A stretch of DNA of 64,000 bases from Pseudomonas brassicacearum subsp. neoaurantiaca (GTDB lineage: Bacteria > Pseudomonadota > Gammaproteobacteria > Pseudomonadales > Pseudomonadaceae). Under the pieces are notes generated by a model. That model did not search any database and had not been told where the DNA came from. It saw only the letters and a list, made by a program, of their open reading frames with translations. The stretch lies in assembly GCF_013608025.1 (NCBI RefSeq), contig NZ_VDLV01000003.1, forward strand, positions 186,001 through 250,000, in the 5' to 3' direction. The number at the start of each line of letters is the position of its first letter. The stretch's first letter is position 1. Shown in pieces: positions 45,497 through 54,409 of the stretch. Made by a program: the position numbers and the translations under genes.

Positions 45497-45919
45497 TCAA
45501 GGTCGGTTCGGCGGATGAATGGGGACTACATTGTCAAGCTGGCGCAGACGGCGCTCCGATTTTTCCCAGGCACGCAGTAGCATAAGCTCCCGGCCCAGCG
45601 CCGCTTTGTACTTGTCCTCAAAAGATTCTGCTTCAGCTTTGGCTTTTGCTGTCTTGGCCTTGGCCTCACGTATCTTCAACGCACCAGGAAGACTTTGCTC
45701 CTCCTGCTCCTTGGCGCGCTGCTTGATCTCGCGAATCAACGCTGCATAAACGGAGCGCTGTTTCTTGATGCTGCCCGCGCTCTTACCTGCCTCCATGGCC
45801 ACCGCGTTGAGTGTGATCTTCGTACCGGGTGGAACCACTTCGCTCTTGCCTGCCACCAGGCGATTTAGGGCAGCGTAATAAGGCTTCAGGGTACTCGATT
45901 CTTCAGGGCTGTCCGGCAT
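45497..45919 (-). CDS. Small accessory protein of the recombinase trio (GmtX-like)
   Basis: A 140-residue protein; the ATG at 45919 has AGGAG seven bases upstream. The N-terminal segment (KPYYAALNRLVAGKS, then KITLNAVAMEAGKSAGSIKK) resembles a small helical DNA-binding unit, and residues 65-125 form a charged coiled coil. It ends with a Pro-rich tail. It is the last gene of the four-gene cassette. The name analogy to gamma-mobile-trio GmtX is by gene order and general look only. Confidence 0.55.
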   Translation of the reverse strand: MPDSPEESSTLKPYYAALNRLVAGKSEVVPPGTKITLNAVAMEAGKSAGSIKKQRSVYAALIREIKQRAKEQEEQSLPGALKIREAKAKTAKAKAEAESFEDKYKAALGRELMLLRAWEKSERRLRQLDNVVPIHPPNRP

Positions 45920-46087
45920 CGGTGACTCCTTTGAAATCCAGTGTTGGCTGTGGTGGTGATGGTAGCTGACCATGGTCGATCCTTGGTACAGCTTGGCTGA
46001 GGGCATTAGGGGATCCGCGCGTGCAGGCGGGTCGCACCTGATGCCGCTCATATCCCAGATGACATGGCATGGGTCGATAATGCAGCT

Positions 46088-48049
46088 CTACCCCTTCGCT
46101 ATGATCCGGTCTCGTATCTCCATGAAATCGATCAGGTTTTGCTGCTCTGCTCGGTACTCTATGCTTTCGGGATCAAGCTGCTCAAGGTCGAACCTCATGA
46201 TGTTGATGGTTTCCTGCATGACCGATTCCTTGGCTAATAACGCTGAGCACCCTGGACATGTCTCGTAATTGCCGTGAGCACGCTTGTCACAAGGTTCTGC
46301 AGACGTACAAATTCCGAGCGGGCTTTCCTTGTGTGACCTGAGCCCCAGCCTTGCCATGCGCTGCATTTCTTCCTCAGTCTCACTCAGCCAGACAGAATCG
46401 TTACGTTCCTTCATAAGTTGCCGCCCCCGAGCGCCATAGAGGCGTTCCGAGGACTTGTAGACATCCCGAATGAACATAGCCCCATCGGCTTCTTGCTTGG
46501 CCTTCCTGAGCTCCTGGGCGAGTTCGGGATTAATGAGCGCAAAGTAGTAGTTTTTCGCTGAGCAACCTTTCGTGTAGTACTGAGACATGACCCTGGTGAG
46601 GTGCGTCAAGAGTCGCTTCAGCGAGGGCAATGTGATCAATCCGCTTTGAGCCGCAAATACCGCCATTGACCGGCGGAACTGATGACTGGAAGCGAGCCAA
46701 GGCTTTCCAATCTGGTATTTTTTGTCGCTCCGCCAGTCTCTTAGTGGGTCGATCGTCTCCAACTCCAGGATATCTTCATTTGTTATGAGGATAGGATCCA
46801 GGCGGAATTCAAGGTTCCGCTTCTTGAAGTGCCCGGCTTTGGCGTCTTTTCTACCATTGCTGACAGGGTGTACTGAGGTGCTTAAAAAGAGTGAATCCTT
46901 GTGGGGGGAGAAGGGGGAAAGAATGGAATTGACCTTGGTGAGTACTTCGATGGGCTTCAAAATGGCATCTGTTGTGATCCACTTTGTTGGCTTGGGTTTG
47001 CTGTGCAGCTTGGTACTGATGCCGATCACGTACAGAGCTTTTTTGTTCCACCCCTCCACCGGTTCCAAGCAACCTTTGCACAGCCCCGTCACTTCATGAT
47101 CGCGCATCAAGGTGAAGAGGTGAATGAGGTTTTTTGCGCAATGTGCGGCTAGCGAAAGGAAACTCAGAAGCGAAGGAGCGCTGACCAAGTTGTATCTCTG
47201 GCATAAGTCCGTCAAGTTCAAATCTGCGACAGCCTGCTCGAAAGTAATCGGACTCTGCATGTGCGAGACTTTTTGAGCTTGGGTGCCAGGGCGACTTAGC
47301 TCTCTGTAGTGAGTGTTTTCGTTTTTGGCGAAATAGGGGTTTTCTACTGATCGCCGTAAGAAAATATCGATCTTGTAGTGATTCTGGATATAGTCGTCCA
47401 GGCAGTTAGAGTATTGATTGTACTTTTCCAGCAGGATTCGACTCGGAATGATTGGGGTCTGCTGCCCCTCGTTACGGGAAGATCGCGCGATTTTTTGCAT
47501 GTAGGGAAATATCTTCCCATCCAGCATCAGGCCCCTCTGACTGCTATCAAGCTGATTTAGCGTTCTGACCAAAGCTACAAGATCTCGATTCAAGGTCTGG
47601 GGGATGGACTGCTGGAAGTCCTTGAATGTTGCGAATGATGAAAAGACGGTTTCAGCAGCAATGTTTGCTCCTGCGCAATAATTGCAAACTTTCTGCAGTA
47701 ATTGTCTCATCTTGTGCATCGTAGAGAGGCGAAGGGGGAGCCCCGTTTTATTGTTCGTGGCAAACATCTTGGTAATGAATATTTTTTTACACAACAATGT
47801 ATTGGACAGGGAGTGCGGGTTGGGGGTATAGAACGGCAAGAAGCTGAAATAAGGGTTGTCGCCCACGTGGAAAGCAAAATCAGCCAGTTTCCACTCATCG
47901 TCAGCGAGAAGGGTGATACCAACTTCATCGCTAGAAATCACGGTCTGCTCACTAAGACGGCGAAAATCCATGCCGTAATAAATGCGGGTGTGCAGGTCTT
48001 TTGCGTGGCGCAGGCTATCGCGTCGGGTATCGTTAGTGGCTTTGCTCAT
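46088..48049 (-). CDS. Tyrosine-recombinase-like protein, third of the trio
   Basis: A 653-residue protein. The C-terminal third has the recombinase box II HQFRR (about residue 455), an H in LLTHLTRVM, and the likely nucleophile in MSQYYTKG (about 489). A Cys-rich tail, ICTSAEPCDKRAHGNYETCP plus a further Cys, may bind zinc. The start overlaps the stop of the second recombinase by 4 bp (ATGA). The large N-terminus has no recognised domain. It should work with its two neighbours in one integration complex. Confidence 0.7.
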   Translation of the reverse strand: MSKATNDTRRDSLRHAKDLHTRIYYGMDFRRLSEQTVISSDEVGITLLADDEWKLADFAFHVGDNPYFSFLPFYTPNPHSLSNTLLCKKIFITKMFATNNKTGLPLRLSTMHKMRQLLQKVCNYCAGANIAAETVFSSFATFKDFQQSIPQTLNRDLVALVRTLNQLDSSQRGLMLDGKIFPYMQKIARSSRNEGQQTPIIPSRILLEKYNQYSNCLDDYIQNHYKIDIFLRRSVENPYFAKNENTHYRELSRPGTQAQKVSHMQSPITFEQAVADLNLTDLCQRYNLVSAPSLLSFLSLAAHCAKNLIHLFTLMRDHEVTGLCKGCLEPVEGWNKKALYVIGISTKLHSKPKPTKWITTDAILKPIEVLTKVNSILSPFSPHKDSLFLSTSVHPVSNGRKDAKAGHFKKRNLEFRLDPILITNEDILELETIDPLRDWRSDKKYQIGKPWLASSHQFRRSMAVFAAQSGLITLPSLKRLLTHLTRVMSQYYTKGCSAKNYYFALINPELAQELRKAKQEADGAMFIRDVYKSSERLYGARGRQLMKERNDSVWLSETEEEMQRMARLGLRSHKESPLGICTSAEPCDKRAHGNYETCPGCSALLAKESVMQETINIMRFDLEQLDPESIEYRAEQQNLIDFMEIRDRIIAKG

Positions 48050-49929
48050 TGGATCACCTTGGTTCGGATGAGTCGGCTATAGAGTCGCTCCCAGTAGTCG
48101 GTAAGCTGAAAGTTGTCTGTGATCTCCTGTGTGATTCGTTCAATTAAGGCCCTGGCCTCCGGTCGGAATTGGATAAGTTCGGCCATTACAGCATCGATGC
48201 GGAGAATCGCATTGCCGTGAACGGTGTGGAACTGATGTACGTCGGTGCAGGCATTCAAGAACTCCGAGGTCACCCAGCGCATACTCAATACCTTCCGGAT
48301 AGAGTTCTCGTCAGCATGCAGACGGAATTTGCTGCAAAAAATACATCCCACGAAGTTTCGGCAGTTTGGCTGGTAGGCCGTGGGGGGCTCTACGGTCTCC
48401 TTGGGTTCCCCACCCCCGCACCCTGATGCTGGGGTAGGCAGAGCGTAGTAGCTTTCGAAGATCTCGCGCGCGAGTGTCATAACCTCGGAGATCTCGTCGA
48501 TTGCGTTTTTTTCTTCTGCGCCAGCATAATGCCTGAGAACAGTTTTACCGCTTGTTTGCATAAGGGCCGAGACTACTTCTACAGGATGGCCAGTACTGAG
48601 CAAGTAAACGGACTTGTACTTACGCAGTTTCTGATATCCTAGGCCGGAAAACTCTGGTTCCAGAAAGCTCCTGATTTTACCGTTTGCGAAATGTATGCAT
48701 GAGGATTTAATAGGGGTTGGTTTGGCCGCGTCCTTAGTGATGTTTATGAATAGGTATGGGTGAGGCAGACCATTGGTGAGGTACTCGCGCAGCTCCAGGA
48801 ACTTTTTGAAGTCTTTCAGAAATACCTTCTGGATTTCAAAATACTGCTCCATGCCACCAGCGCGCTGCTTGATAACGACGAAACCAGCATTTTCACTATT
48901 TTCTACAGTGTAATCATTTGACCACACCAGCTCGCGTAATGGAGCTTCATTAATTCCAGTATTGGCTACAAAATGAGAAATAAATGCATCTTGGGCCAAC
49001 GCGGCTAGCCAAATCCGCTTCCGGTGGCGAAGGTTAAAGTTTGCATCTTCCAGCTCGCGTAACGCTTCGTGCCTCTGCCTGTTTAGATGACGTTCAGTCT
49101 GTGATGACCTGGTCTTGCACTCTTCTAAGGAATTGACCCTGCCATCGCGGTAATTCCAAAAAATATGATTTCCGACTTTAGCTGTGTGATGAACTGCCGG
49201 AGTGGTAATCGCGTACTCTGCTGGAAGGAGAGTGGCTTCAGTGTCCATGTAAGGAATACGGTATGGAAACGCCCGTCCTTTGAGCACGAAGTCTGTTAAG
49301 CCTTCGAATAGATAGCGGTAGGGAGTGAGGTGGTCGGTCATTTCCCCCATTGAGGGTGTTTCAGTTGTCTCCTTATTGAGGCTGCTGTGAGAGATGATGG
49401 GCAGGTCAGTGAGGAAGTTAAGAGGGGAGCCTGGGAAAAAAATGTAGGCGCTTTTGATCGCCTGACTCTGAAGGCGATTGGCAGTGAAGGTACCGATACC
49501 TTCAGGACTCCGAACTTGTAATTGCAAGTGAATAGAGAACTCGTCCAAGGCAGTTTTGTATGCTTCTGCGTTGGCTAGGAAATCGCAGTGGTGATTGGCA
49601 TCACACCAGTCGCTGAAATTCACAAATTCGGTCGCGTTGGTATAAAAAGTATACCCACTGCCGATGTGTCGGTTGCCCGTTTCTGCGCACCATGCACGAA
49701 CAGCGCGTGCACGTTCAGGGCAGAGAGATGACTCATCTACCGGTTTTGGGATCTTTCGGCTGTTGGCGTCGCGGCTGCCATAGCAGAGTGAACCGATACT
49801 GATTTGTCGGTCACTGGTGCAGCGAATTACAAGGCGCTCAATCGCGCAAGTGGAGATGACAGTTTGGTATTGGTCATTCGTCAGTGACTCCAGGTTGAGG
49901 AGGTGGACGGTTTGCTCGGCGCTGTTCAT
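48046..49929 (-). CDS. Tyrosine-recombinase-like protein, second of the trio
   Basis: A 627-residue protein. The region TGINEAPLRELVWSND corresponds to recombinase box I (TGxRxxEl), but the catalytic Arg is Asn. Box II reads YQKLRKYKS, lacking the usual His, and a Tyr is kept in KTVLRHYAG (about 467). A Cys cluster CRNFVGCIFC follows. The active site is thus partly lost, which suggests a structural or regulatory role beside the other two. Its start lies 56 bp inside the first recombinase gene. Confidence 0.7.
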   Translation of the reverse strand: MNSAEQTVHLLNLESLTNDQYQTVISTCAIERLVIRCTSDRQISIGSLCYGSRDANSRKIPKPVDESSLCPERARAVRAWCAETGNRHIGSGYTFYTNATEFVNFSDWCDANHHCDFLANAEAYKTALDEFSIHLQLQVRSPEGIGTFTANRLQSQAIKSAYIFFPGSPLNFLTDLPIISHSSLNKETTETPSMGEMTDHLTPYRYLFEGLTDFVLKGRAFPYRIPYMDTEATLLPAEYAITTPAVHHTAKVGNHIFWNYRDGRVNSLEECKTRSSQTERHLNRQRHEALRELEDANFNLRHRKRIWLAALAQDAFISHFVANTGINEAPLRELVWSNDYTVENSENAGFVVIKQRAGGMEQYFEIQKVFLKDFKKFLELREYLTNGLPHPYLFINITKDAAKPTPIKSSCIHFANGKIRSFLEPEFSGLGYQKLRKYKSVYLLSTGHPVEVVSALMQTSGKTVLRHYAGAEEKNAIDEISEVMTLAREIFESYYALPTPASGCGGGEPKETVEPPTAYQPNCRNFVGCIFCSKFRLHADENSIRKVLSMRWVTSEFLNACTDVHQFHTVHGNAILRIDAVMAELIQFRPEARALIERITQEITDNFQLTDYWERLYSRLIRTKVIQ

Positions 49930-51358
49930 TCTTCGTCATTTCCGTTCGGACGAGGCTTTCGAGGTGAACTTCGAAGCCTGATTGTGCTTGGGCCAGGCGC
50001 GGATGATCCTGGTAGTATTTGAGGTAGCGCATAGTCACGTTTATATCCTCTTGGTTTAATCTATTTTTCAAAATGTCTAAAAGTTCGAGTTGGTTCATCT
50101 TTCCGTTCTCCATGTCGCCGCTATTATCTTCGATAAGGTTCATGCCAAAAGTGGCCCTTAGGTCATGAAGCTGGTAGTTGAAGCTTTTATTTTCTCGCTT
50201 CACTACCTCTATGACCTTCTTGCAGAAGTGGCGTAGTGCTGAACCTTTTTCGGTGCTGAAATCGAATAAATGCTCGTCTGCCTTAGCCACGTAATAAGGT
50301 TTTCCTGTGCGAGTCAGGAAAATATACTGCTGAGAGTCTTCCGTTATTGGGGACTTGGCCTCGCGTTGTTTGTGTCTGTCGGAATTGATATAAACGTGCA
50401 GCATATGGTGAACCCATGCGGGCATCATGACCACTTGCTCTTTACTGTTCTTTGCCTCCACCGGGCTATCTTCGAAGGCTACGTAGATTCCGTACAAGGC
50501 ATATTTTTCGGGATCATCTTCATCCCCCACCCCTTGCGTGATAGAGTCGTGTCGTAGTGTAAGGTTGGTCTGAACCCGCATTCCGGTTGTCAGCCCAATA
50601 ATGTGCACTAGCAGCATTTCTGGGTTTCCCAATTCAAACAGTGCCCGCATAACGCGATCCTGGTTTTCGCGAGATATTGGGCAGAGTTTTCCACCGTCAA
50701 CAATGTATTTTCCTACCGGTATGGACTTGCTTTTTTTGAAGGTCAAGTCAGTTGAGATGACTTCCTTTATGTGGGTGTTGCCATGCCTGTCAGTGTATGG
50801 AATCTGCCGAGTCGTACTTACCCACATCACCTGCTTCGGCTTGAAGTTTCGGGTGGTGGTAAGCCAGCGATACAGTCCTTGGACACTGTAAATCTTACGG
50901 TTGCAATACCCTTTGCTGCGGGCACCGCTCATGATTTCGCTTTTGAGTGTCGCCCTATATCGGTACGTGGGGCGAAGGGATTGGGGGCCGTCAAAGTTTA
51001 GAAAGTCTAAGCCGCTGTCATCCATTTTGTTCATGAAGTCAGCAAGGTCACCCGCAGCGTTCGCTGCCGAGGATTCGCTCATGCCCTGTTCTGTAATTGC
51101 CTCGAATAGATAGAGGCTCCCTTCCTGCCACAACGCGCCATCAGGGCGCAGGATTACATATAGATGGGGGGCGTACTCGTCGGAGAGCCGGATTGGCCTG
51201 GTGGGATAGGGTTCGGGCTGGCCATCATCAGCATCGTAAGCAGCCATCCAGTCAAAGGCCTCTTCGGGCCTACAGGGCTCCCATAGCCTGACGTTCTTGA
51301 GGGCTATCTTGCGGTAGCGGGGAGGCGTTTGTGGTTTCTGGGGGCTCTGGGCTGGCAT
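49874..51358 (-). CDS. Tyrosine recombinase (integrase), first of the trio
   Basis: A 494-residue protein with a complete-looking site: box I ITGLTTG-type GLTTGMRVQTNLTLRHDS with the Arg, box II HDLRATFGM (about 397-405), and Tyr in VTMRYLKYY (about 444). The N-terminal half contains a SAM-like DNA-binding part (SSAANAAGDLADFMNKM). It is the gene nearest to the truncated channel gene, about 70 bp from it. It is the most likely catalytic integrase of the island. Confidence 0.8.
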   Translation of the reverse strand: MPAQSPQKPQTPPRYRKIALKNVRLWEPCRPEEAFDWMAAYDADDGQPEPYPTRPIRLSDEYAPHLYVILRPDGALWQEGSLYLFEAITEQGMSESSAANAAGDLADFMNKMDDSGLDFLNFDGPQSLRPTYRYRATLKSEIMSGARSKGYCNRKIYSVQGLYRWLTTTRNFKPKQVMWVSTTRQIPYTDRHGNTHIKEVISTDLTFKKSKSIPVGKYIVDGGKLCPISRENQDRVMRALFELGNPEMLLVHIIGLTTGMRVQTNLTLRHDSITQGVGDEDDPEKYALYGIYVAFEDSPVEAKNSKEQVVMMPAWVHHMLHVYINSDRHKQREAKSPITEDSQQYIFLTRTGKPYYVAKADEHLFDFSTEKGSALRHFCKKVIEVVKRENKSFNYQLHDLRATFGMNLIEDNSGDMENGKMNQLELLDILKNRLNQEDINVTMRYLKYYQDHPRLAQAQSGFEVHLESLVRTEMTKNEQRRANRPPPQPGVTDE

Positions 51359-51398
51359 GGCAGGCTCTTACAGAAGAGGTGTCTGTCCATTGAAGCTC

Positions 51399-51430
51399 AG
51401 CTCCGGGGTAACGTCAAATCACCGGAGTTC
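51399..51430. other. Imperfect inverted repeat at the island end (recombinase site candidate)
   Basis: AGCTCCGGGG and CACCGGAGTT form inverted arms (8 of 10 pairs, core CTCCGG/CCGGAG) around a roughly 12-nt centre. They lie between the integrase gene and the break in the channel gene. Tyrosine recombinases bind such paired arms; the assignment is inference. Confidence 0.4.
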
Positions 51431-52139
51431 ACACGTAGTTCTGCACTTTGACCGTGTGCAGCGTGATGTCCACCACATCGCCGTCGGCGCCCACCTGCGG
51501 CATCTCGATCCAGTCGCCGACCCGCAGCATGTCGTTGCTGGTCAACTGCACGCTGGCAACAAACGACAACAGCGTGTCCTTGTAGACCAACAGGATCACC
51601 GCCGACATCGCGCCCAGGCCTGACAGCAGCAGCAACGGCGAACGATCAATCAGCGTGGCGACGATGATGATCGCGCCGAACACATACAGCACCATTTTCG
51701 TCAGTTGCACATAGCCCTTGATCGAGCGGGTGCGCGCGTGTTCGGTGCGGGCGTAGACGTCCAGCAGGGCACTGAGCAGCGCACTGATGGCGAGCAACAT
51801 GAACAGGATGGTGAAGGACAGCGCGACATTGCCGAGGAAAATCGTGCTGGTCTTGCTCAAGCCCGGCACCAGGTGCAAGCCGAACTGAATGATCAGCGAC
51901 GGTGTCGTCTGCGCCAGCCGATGAAAGACCTTGTTCTGGCGCAGGTCATTGATCCAATGCAGGGCCGGTTGCCGGCCGATCAGCTTGGCGCCGTGCAGGA
52001 TCAGGTAACGCGCCACGCGCCCGAGCACCAATGCGATCGCCAGCAGCAACATCAGCGCAAGGCTCGAATGCAGCAGTGGATGTTGATCCAGGGCGCCCCA
52101 GAAATCCTGGAGGTTGAGCCAGAGTTGTTTGATATCCAT
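51429..52139 (-). pseudogene. YbdG/MscS-like mechanosensitive channel gene truncated by the island
   Basis: The ATG at 52139 (MDIKQLWLN) opens a frame of 236 codons with several membrane helices and the MscS beta-domain start (DMLRVGDWIEMPQVGADGDV, then VDITLHTVKVQN). Intact relatives of about 430 residues go on with a conserved segment of the WDKTITTIPT type. Here the frame ends after two unrelated residues, YV. The 3' part is missing, so the channel should not work. The break lies beside the integrase cassette and is most simply the integration point. Confidence 0.75.
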
Positions 52140-52331
52140 GGGCGAGGCGGTTCTTCTGTGAGCGCGATGGGGCGAATTAGAGCATTTAAGCGGCGCGAAG
52201 TGACCGTTGATCGTGAATCCAGTCGTCAAAACACGCTGATTTGCGGCCGTTTGCATAAAGAAACTCGGCCTTCGCGCTCGAAACCGTTACCCTATGCAGC
52301 TGTTTTTTTGCATTTCTTCGAGGTAGCACCC

Positions 52332-53678
52332 GTGTTTTCCCAATTCGCCCTGCACGAACGCCTGCTCAAAGCCGTGGCCGAGCTTAAATTTGTCGAGCCA
52401 ACGCCGGTGCAGGCAGCGGCTATTCCGCTCGCGCTCCAAGGGCGTGACCTGCGGGTGACGGCGCAAACCGGCAGCGGCAAGACCGCCGCGTTCGTGCTGC
52501 CGATCCTCAATCGCCTGATCGGCCCGGCCAAGGTCCGCGTCAGCATCAAGACCCTGATCCTGCTGCCGACCCGTGAACTGGCCCAGCAGACCTTGAAGGA
52601 AGTGGAGCGCTTCTCGCAATTCACCTTCATCAAGTCCGGCCTGATCACCGGCGGTGAAGACTTCAAGGTCCAGGCCGCCATGCTGCGCAAGGTGCCGGAC
52701 ATTCTGATCGGTACACCGGGACGGATGATCGAGCAACTGAATGCCGGCAACCTCGACCTCAAGGAAGTCGAAGTGCTGGTGCTCGACGAAGCCGACCGCA
52801 TGCTGGACATGGGCTTTGCCGAAGACGTGCAGCGTTTGGTGGATGAGTGCGTCAACCGTCAGCAGACCATGCTGTTTTCCGCCACCACCGGCGGTTCGGG
52901 CCTGCGCGAGATGATCGCCAAGGTGCTGAACAACCCTGAGCACCTGCAGCTCAACGCGGTCAGCCAACTGAATTCCACCACTCGCCAGCAGATCATCACT
53001 GCTGACCATAACCAGCACAAAGAGCAGATCGTCAACTGGTTGCTGGCCAACGAGACCTACGAAAAAGCCATCGTCTTCACCAACACCCGGGCCATGGCCG
53101 ACCGCATCTACGGCCGTCTCGTTGCCCAGGAATACAAGGCGTTCGTGCTGCACGGCGAGAAAGACCAGAAGGACCGCAAGCTGGCCATCGACCGCCTGAA
53201 GCAGGGCGGCGTGAAAATCCTCGTCGCCACCGACGTCGCTGCCCGTGGCCTGGACGTGGATGGCCTGGACATGGTCATCAACTTCGACATGCCCCGCAGC
53301 GGCGATGAATATGTGCACCGCATCGGTCGTACCGGTCGTGCCGGCAACGACGGCCTGGCGATCTCGCTGATCTGCCACGGCGACTGGAACCTGATGTCGA
53401 GCATCGAGCGCTACCTCAAGCAGAGCTTCGAGCGCCGCACCATCAAGGAAGTCAAAGGCACCTACGGCGGACCGAAAAAGGTCAAGGCGTCGGGCAAGGC
53501 CGTTGGCGTGAAGAAGAAAAAGGTCGACGCCAAGGGCGACAAGAAGAAAACCGGCGCCAAGGCCCCGACCAAGCGCAAGACCGCCAACCGCCCGAAGACC
53601 GACGCTCCGTCGCTGGTCAGCAAGGACGGCATGGCCCCACTCAAGCGCCGCAAGCCAGAGGCGCCGGCGGCTGAGTGA
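52332..53678 (+). CDS. DEAD-box RNA helicase
   Basis: A 448-residue protein with a GTG start at 52332 and GAGG eight bases upstream; a long upstream extension of the frame is not coding. It has FVEPTPVQAAAIP (Q motif), AQTGSGKT (I), PTRELAQQ (Ia), TPGR (Ib), VLDEADRML (II), SATT (III), ATDVAARGLD (V) and HRIGRTGRAG (VI). After residue 380 comes a Lys-rich disordered tail typical of SrmB/RhlE-type helicases. It acts in RNA remodelling, ribosome assembly or cold adaptation. It belongs to the core genome and is divergent from the truncated channel gene. Confidence 0.95.
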   Translation: MFSQFALHERLLKAVAELKFVEPTPVQAAAIPLALQGRDLRVTAQTGSGKTAAFVLPILNRLIGPAKVRVSIKTLILLPTRELAQQTLKEVERFSQFTFIKSGLITGGEDFKVQAAMLRKVPDILIGTPGRMIEQLNAGNLDLKEVEVLVLDEADRMLDMGFAEDVQRLVDECVNRQQTMLFSATTGGSGLREMIAKVLNNPEHLQLNAVSQLNSTTRQQIITADHNQHKEQIVNWLLANETYEKAIVFTNTRAMADRIYGRLVAQEYKAFVLHGEKDQKDRKLAIDRLKQGGVKILVATDVAARGLDVDGLDMVINFDMPRSGDEYVHRIGRTGRAGNDGLAISLICHGDWNLMSSIERYLKQSFERRTIKEVKGTYGGPKKVKASGKAVGVKKKKVDAKGDKKKTGAKAPTKRKTANRPKTDAPSLVSKDGMAPLKRRKPEAPAAE

Positions 53679-53698
53679 GTTGGCGTTAACGCTTCATG

Positions 53699-53727
53699 AA
53701 AAAACCGGACCTTGGGTCCGGTTTTTT
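53699..53727. terminator. Rho-independent terminator of the DEAD-box helicase gene
   Basis: The stem CCGGACC/GGTCCGG with loop TTG is flanked by an A-run and a T-run, 20 bp after the stop. Confidence 0.9.
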
Positions 53728-53748
53728 ATTGGGCGAATTCCCAATCCC

Positions 53749-53876
53749 GTGGCGAGGGAGCTTGCTCCCGCTGGGCTGCGCAGCAGCCCCAAAAAAGCAT
53801 CCCGTAGCTCCTGGCACACCGAGCCGCTGGCTTCAGGGCTGCTGCGCACCCCAGCGGGAGCAAGCTCCCTCGCCAC
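53749..53876. repeat. REP pair in inverted orientation (REPIN)
   Basis: Two copies of a Pseudomonas REP-like element of about 41 bp face each other (53749-53790 and 53836-53876). Each contains the palindrome GGGAGCTTGCTCCC and the flanking GTGGCGAG/CTCGCCAC. The spacer is about 45 bp. Such REPINs are scattered in fluorescens-group genomes and are mobilised by RAYT transposases elsewhere. Confidence 0.85.
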
Positions 53877-53899
53877 AAAAGCGGGTCGTGCCCGACTGA

Positions 53900-54175
53900 T
53901 CACTCCGCCTTCTTCTGCGCCTCTTCCAACTCCTGCAGGCGCTTGTCGATCAATTGGCACTTGTCCGGCAGATCCTTGCTGGAAGTCCCCAGATCCATGG
54001 CTTGCAATTCGTCATTCATTTCCTTGGCCTTGGACGGATCCTGCTCGGTGAGCTTGGCCACTTTATCCGCCAGTTGCTCGCGCTTGAGGGTGGCTTCTTC
54101 AGGCGTGCAGGTGGCCCAGGCGGGCAGGGCGCAGGCGACGGTGGCGGCGAGGGTGAGTTTGAGGAGGGTTTTCAT
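53900..54175 (-). CDS. Small secreted hypothetical protein
   Basis: A 91-residue protein with a Sec signal (residues 1-22, ending PAWA). The mature part is highly charged and helical (TLKREQLADKVAKLTEQDPS, then RLQELEEAQKKAE), with two Cys that could pair. It looks like a conserved Pseudomonas periplasmic protein. Function unknown. Confidence 0.75.
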   Translation of the reverse strand: MKTLLKLTLAATVACALPAWATCTPEEATLKREQLADKVAKLTEQDPSKAKEMNDELQAMDLGTSSKDLPDKCQLIDKRLQELEEAQKKAE

Positions 54176-54409
54176 GGCTCGGGCCTCGTATTCCTTTGTT
54201 GGGCGGGTAAAGGGTGGAGGCTGGCTTCGAAGGGAAAGTTCATTTAAACGACGGGGTTTCCGGTCTCAGGCGAGGGACTGTTGACCCACTGATTTCCGAT
54301 GAGCGGCTACGTCTGGTGGCTTTGAAGGTGGGCGGTTAGTTGACGCCAAAATGATGGCTCATTAATATTGCGCCACTATTTTGATATCGTTTTTTTCGAG
54401 GGATCGAAC

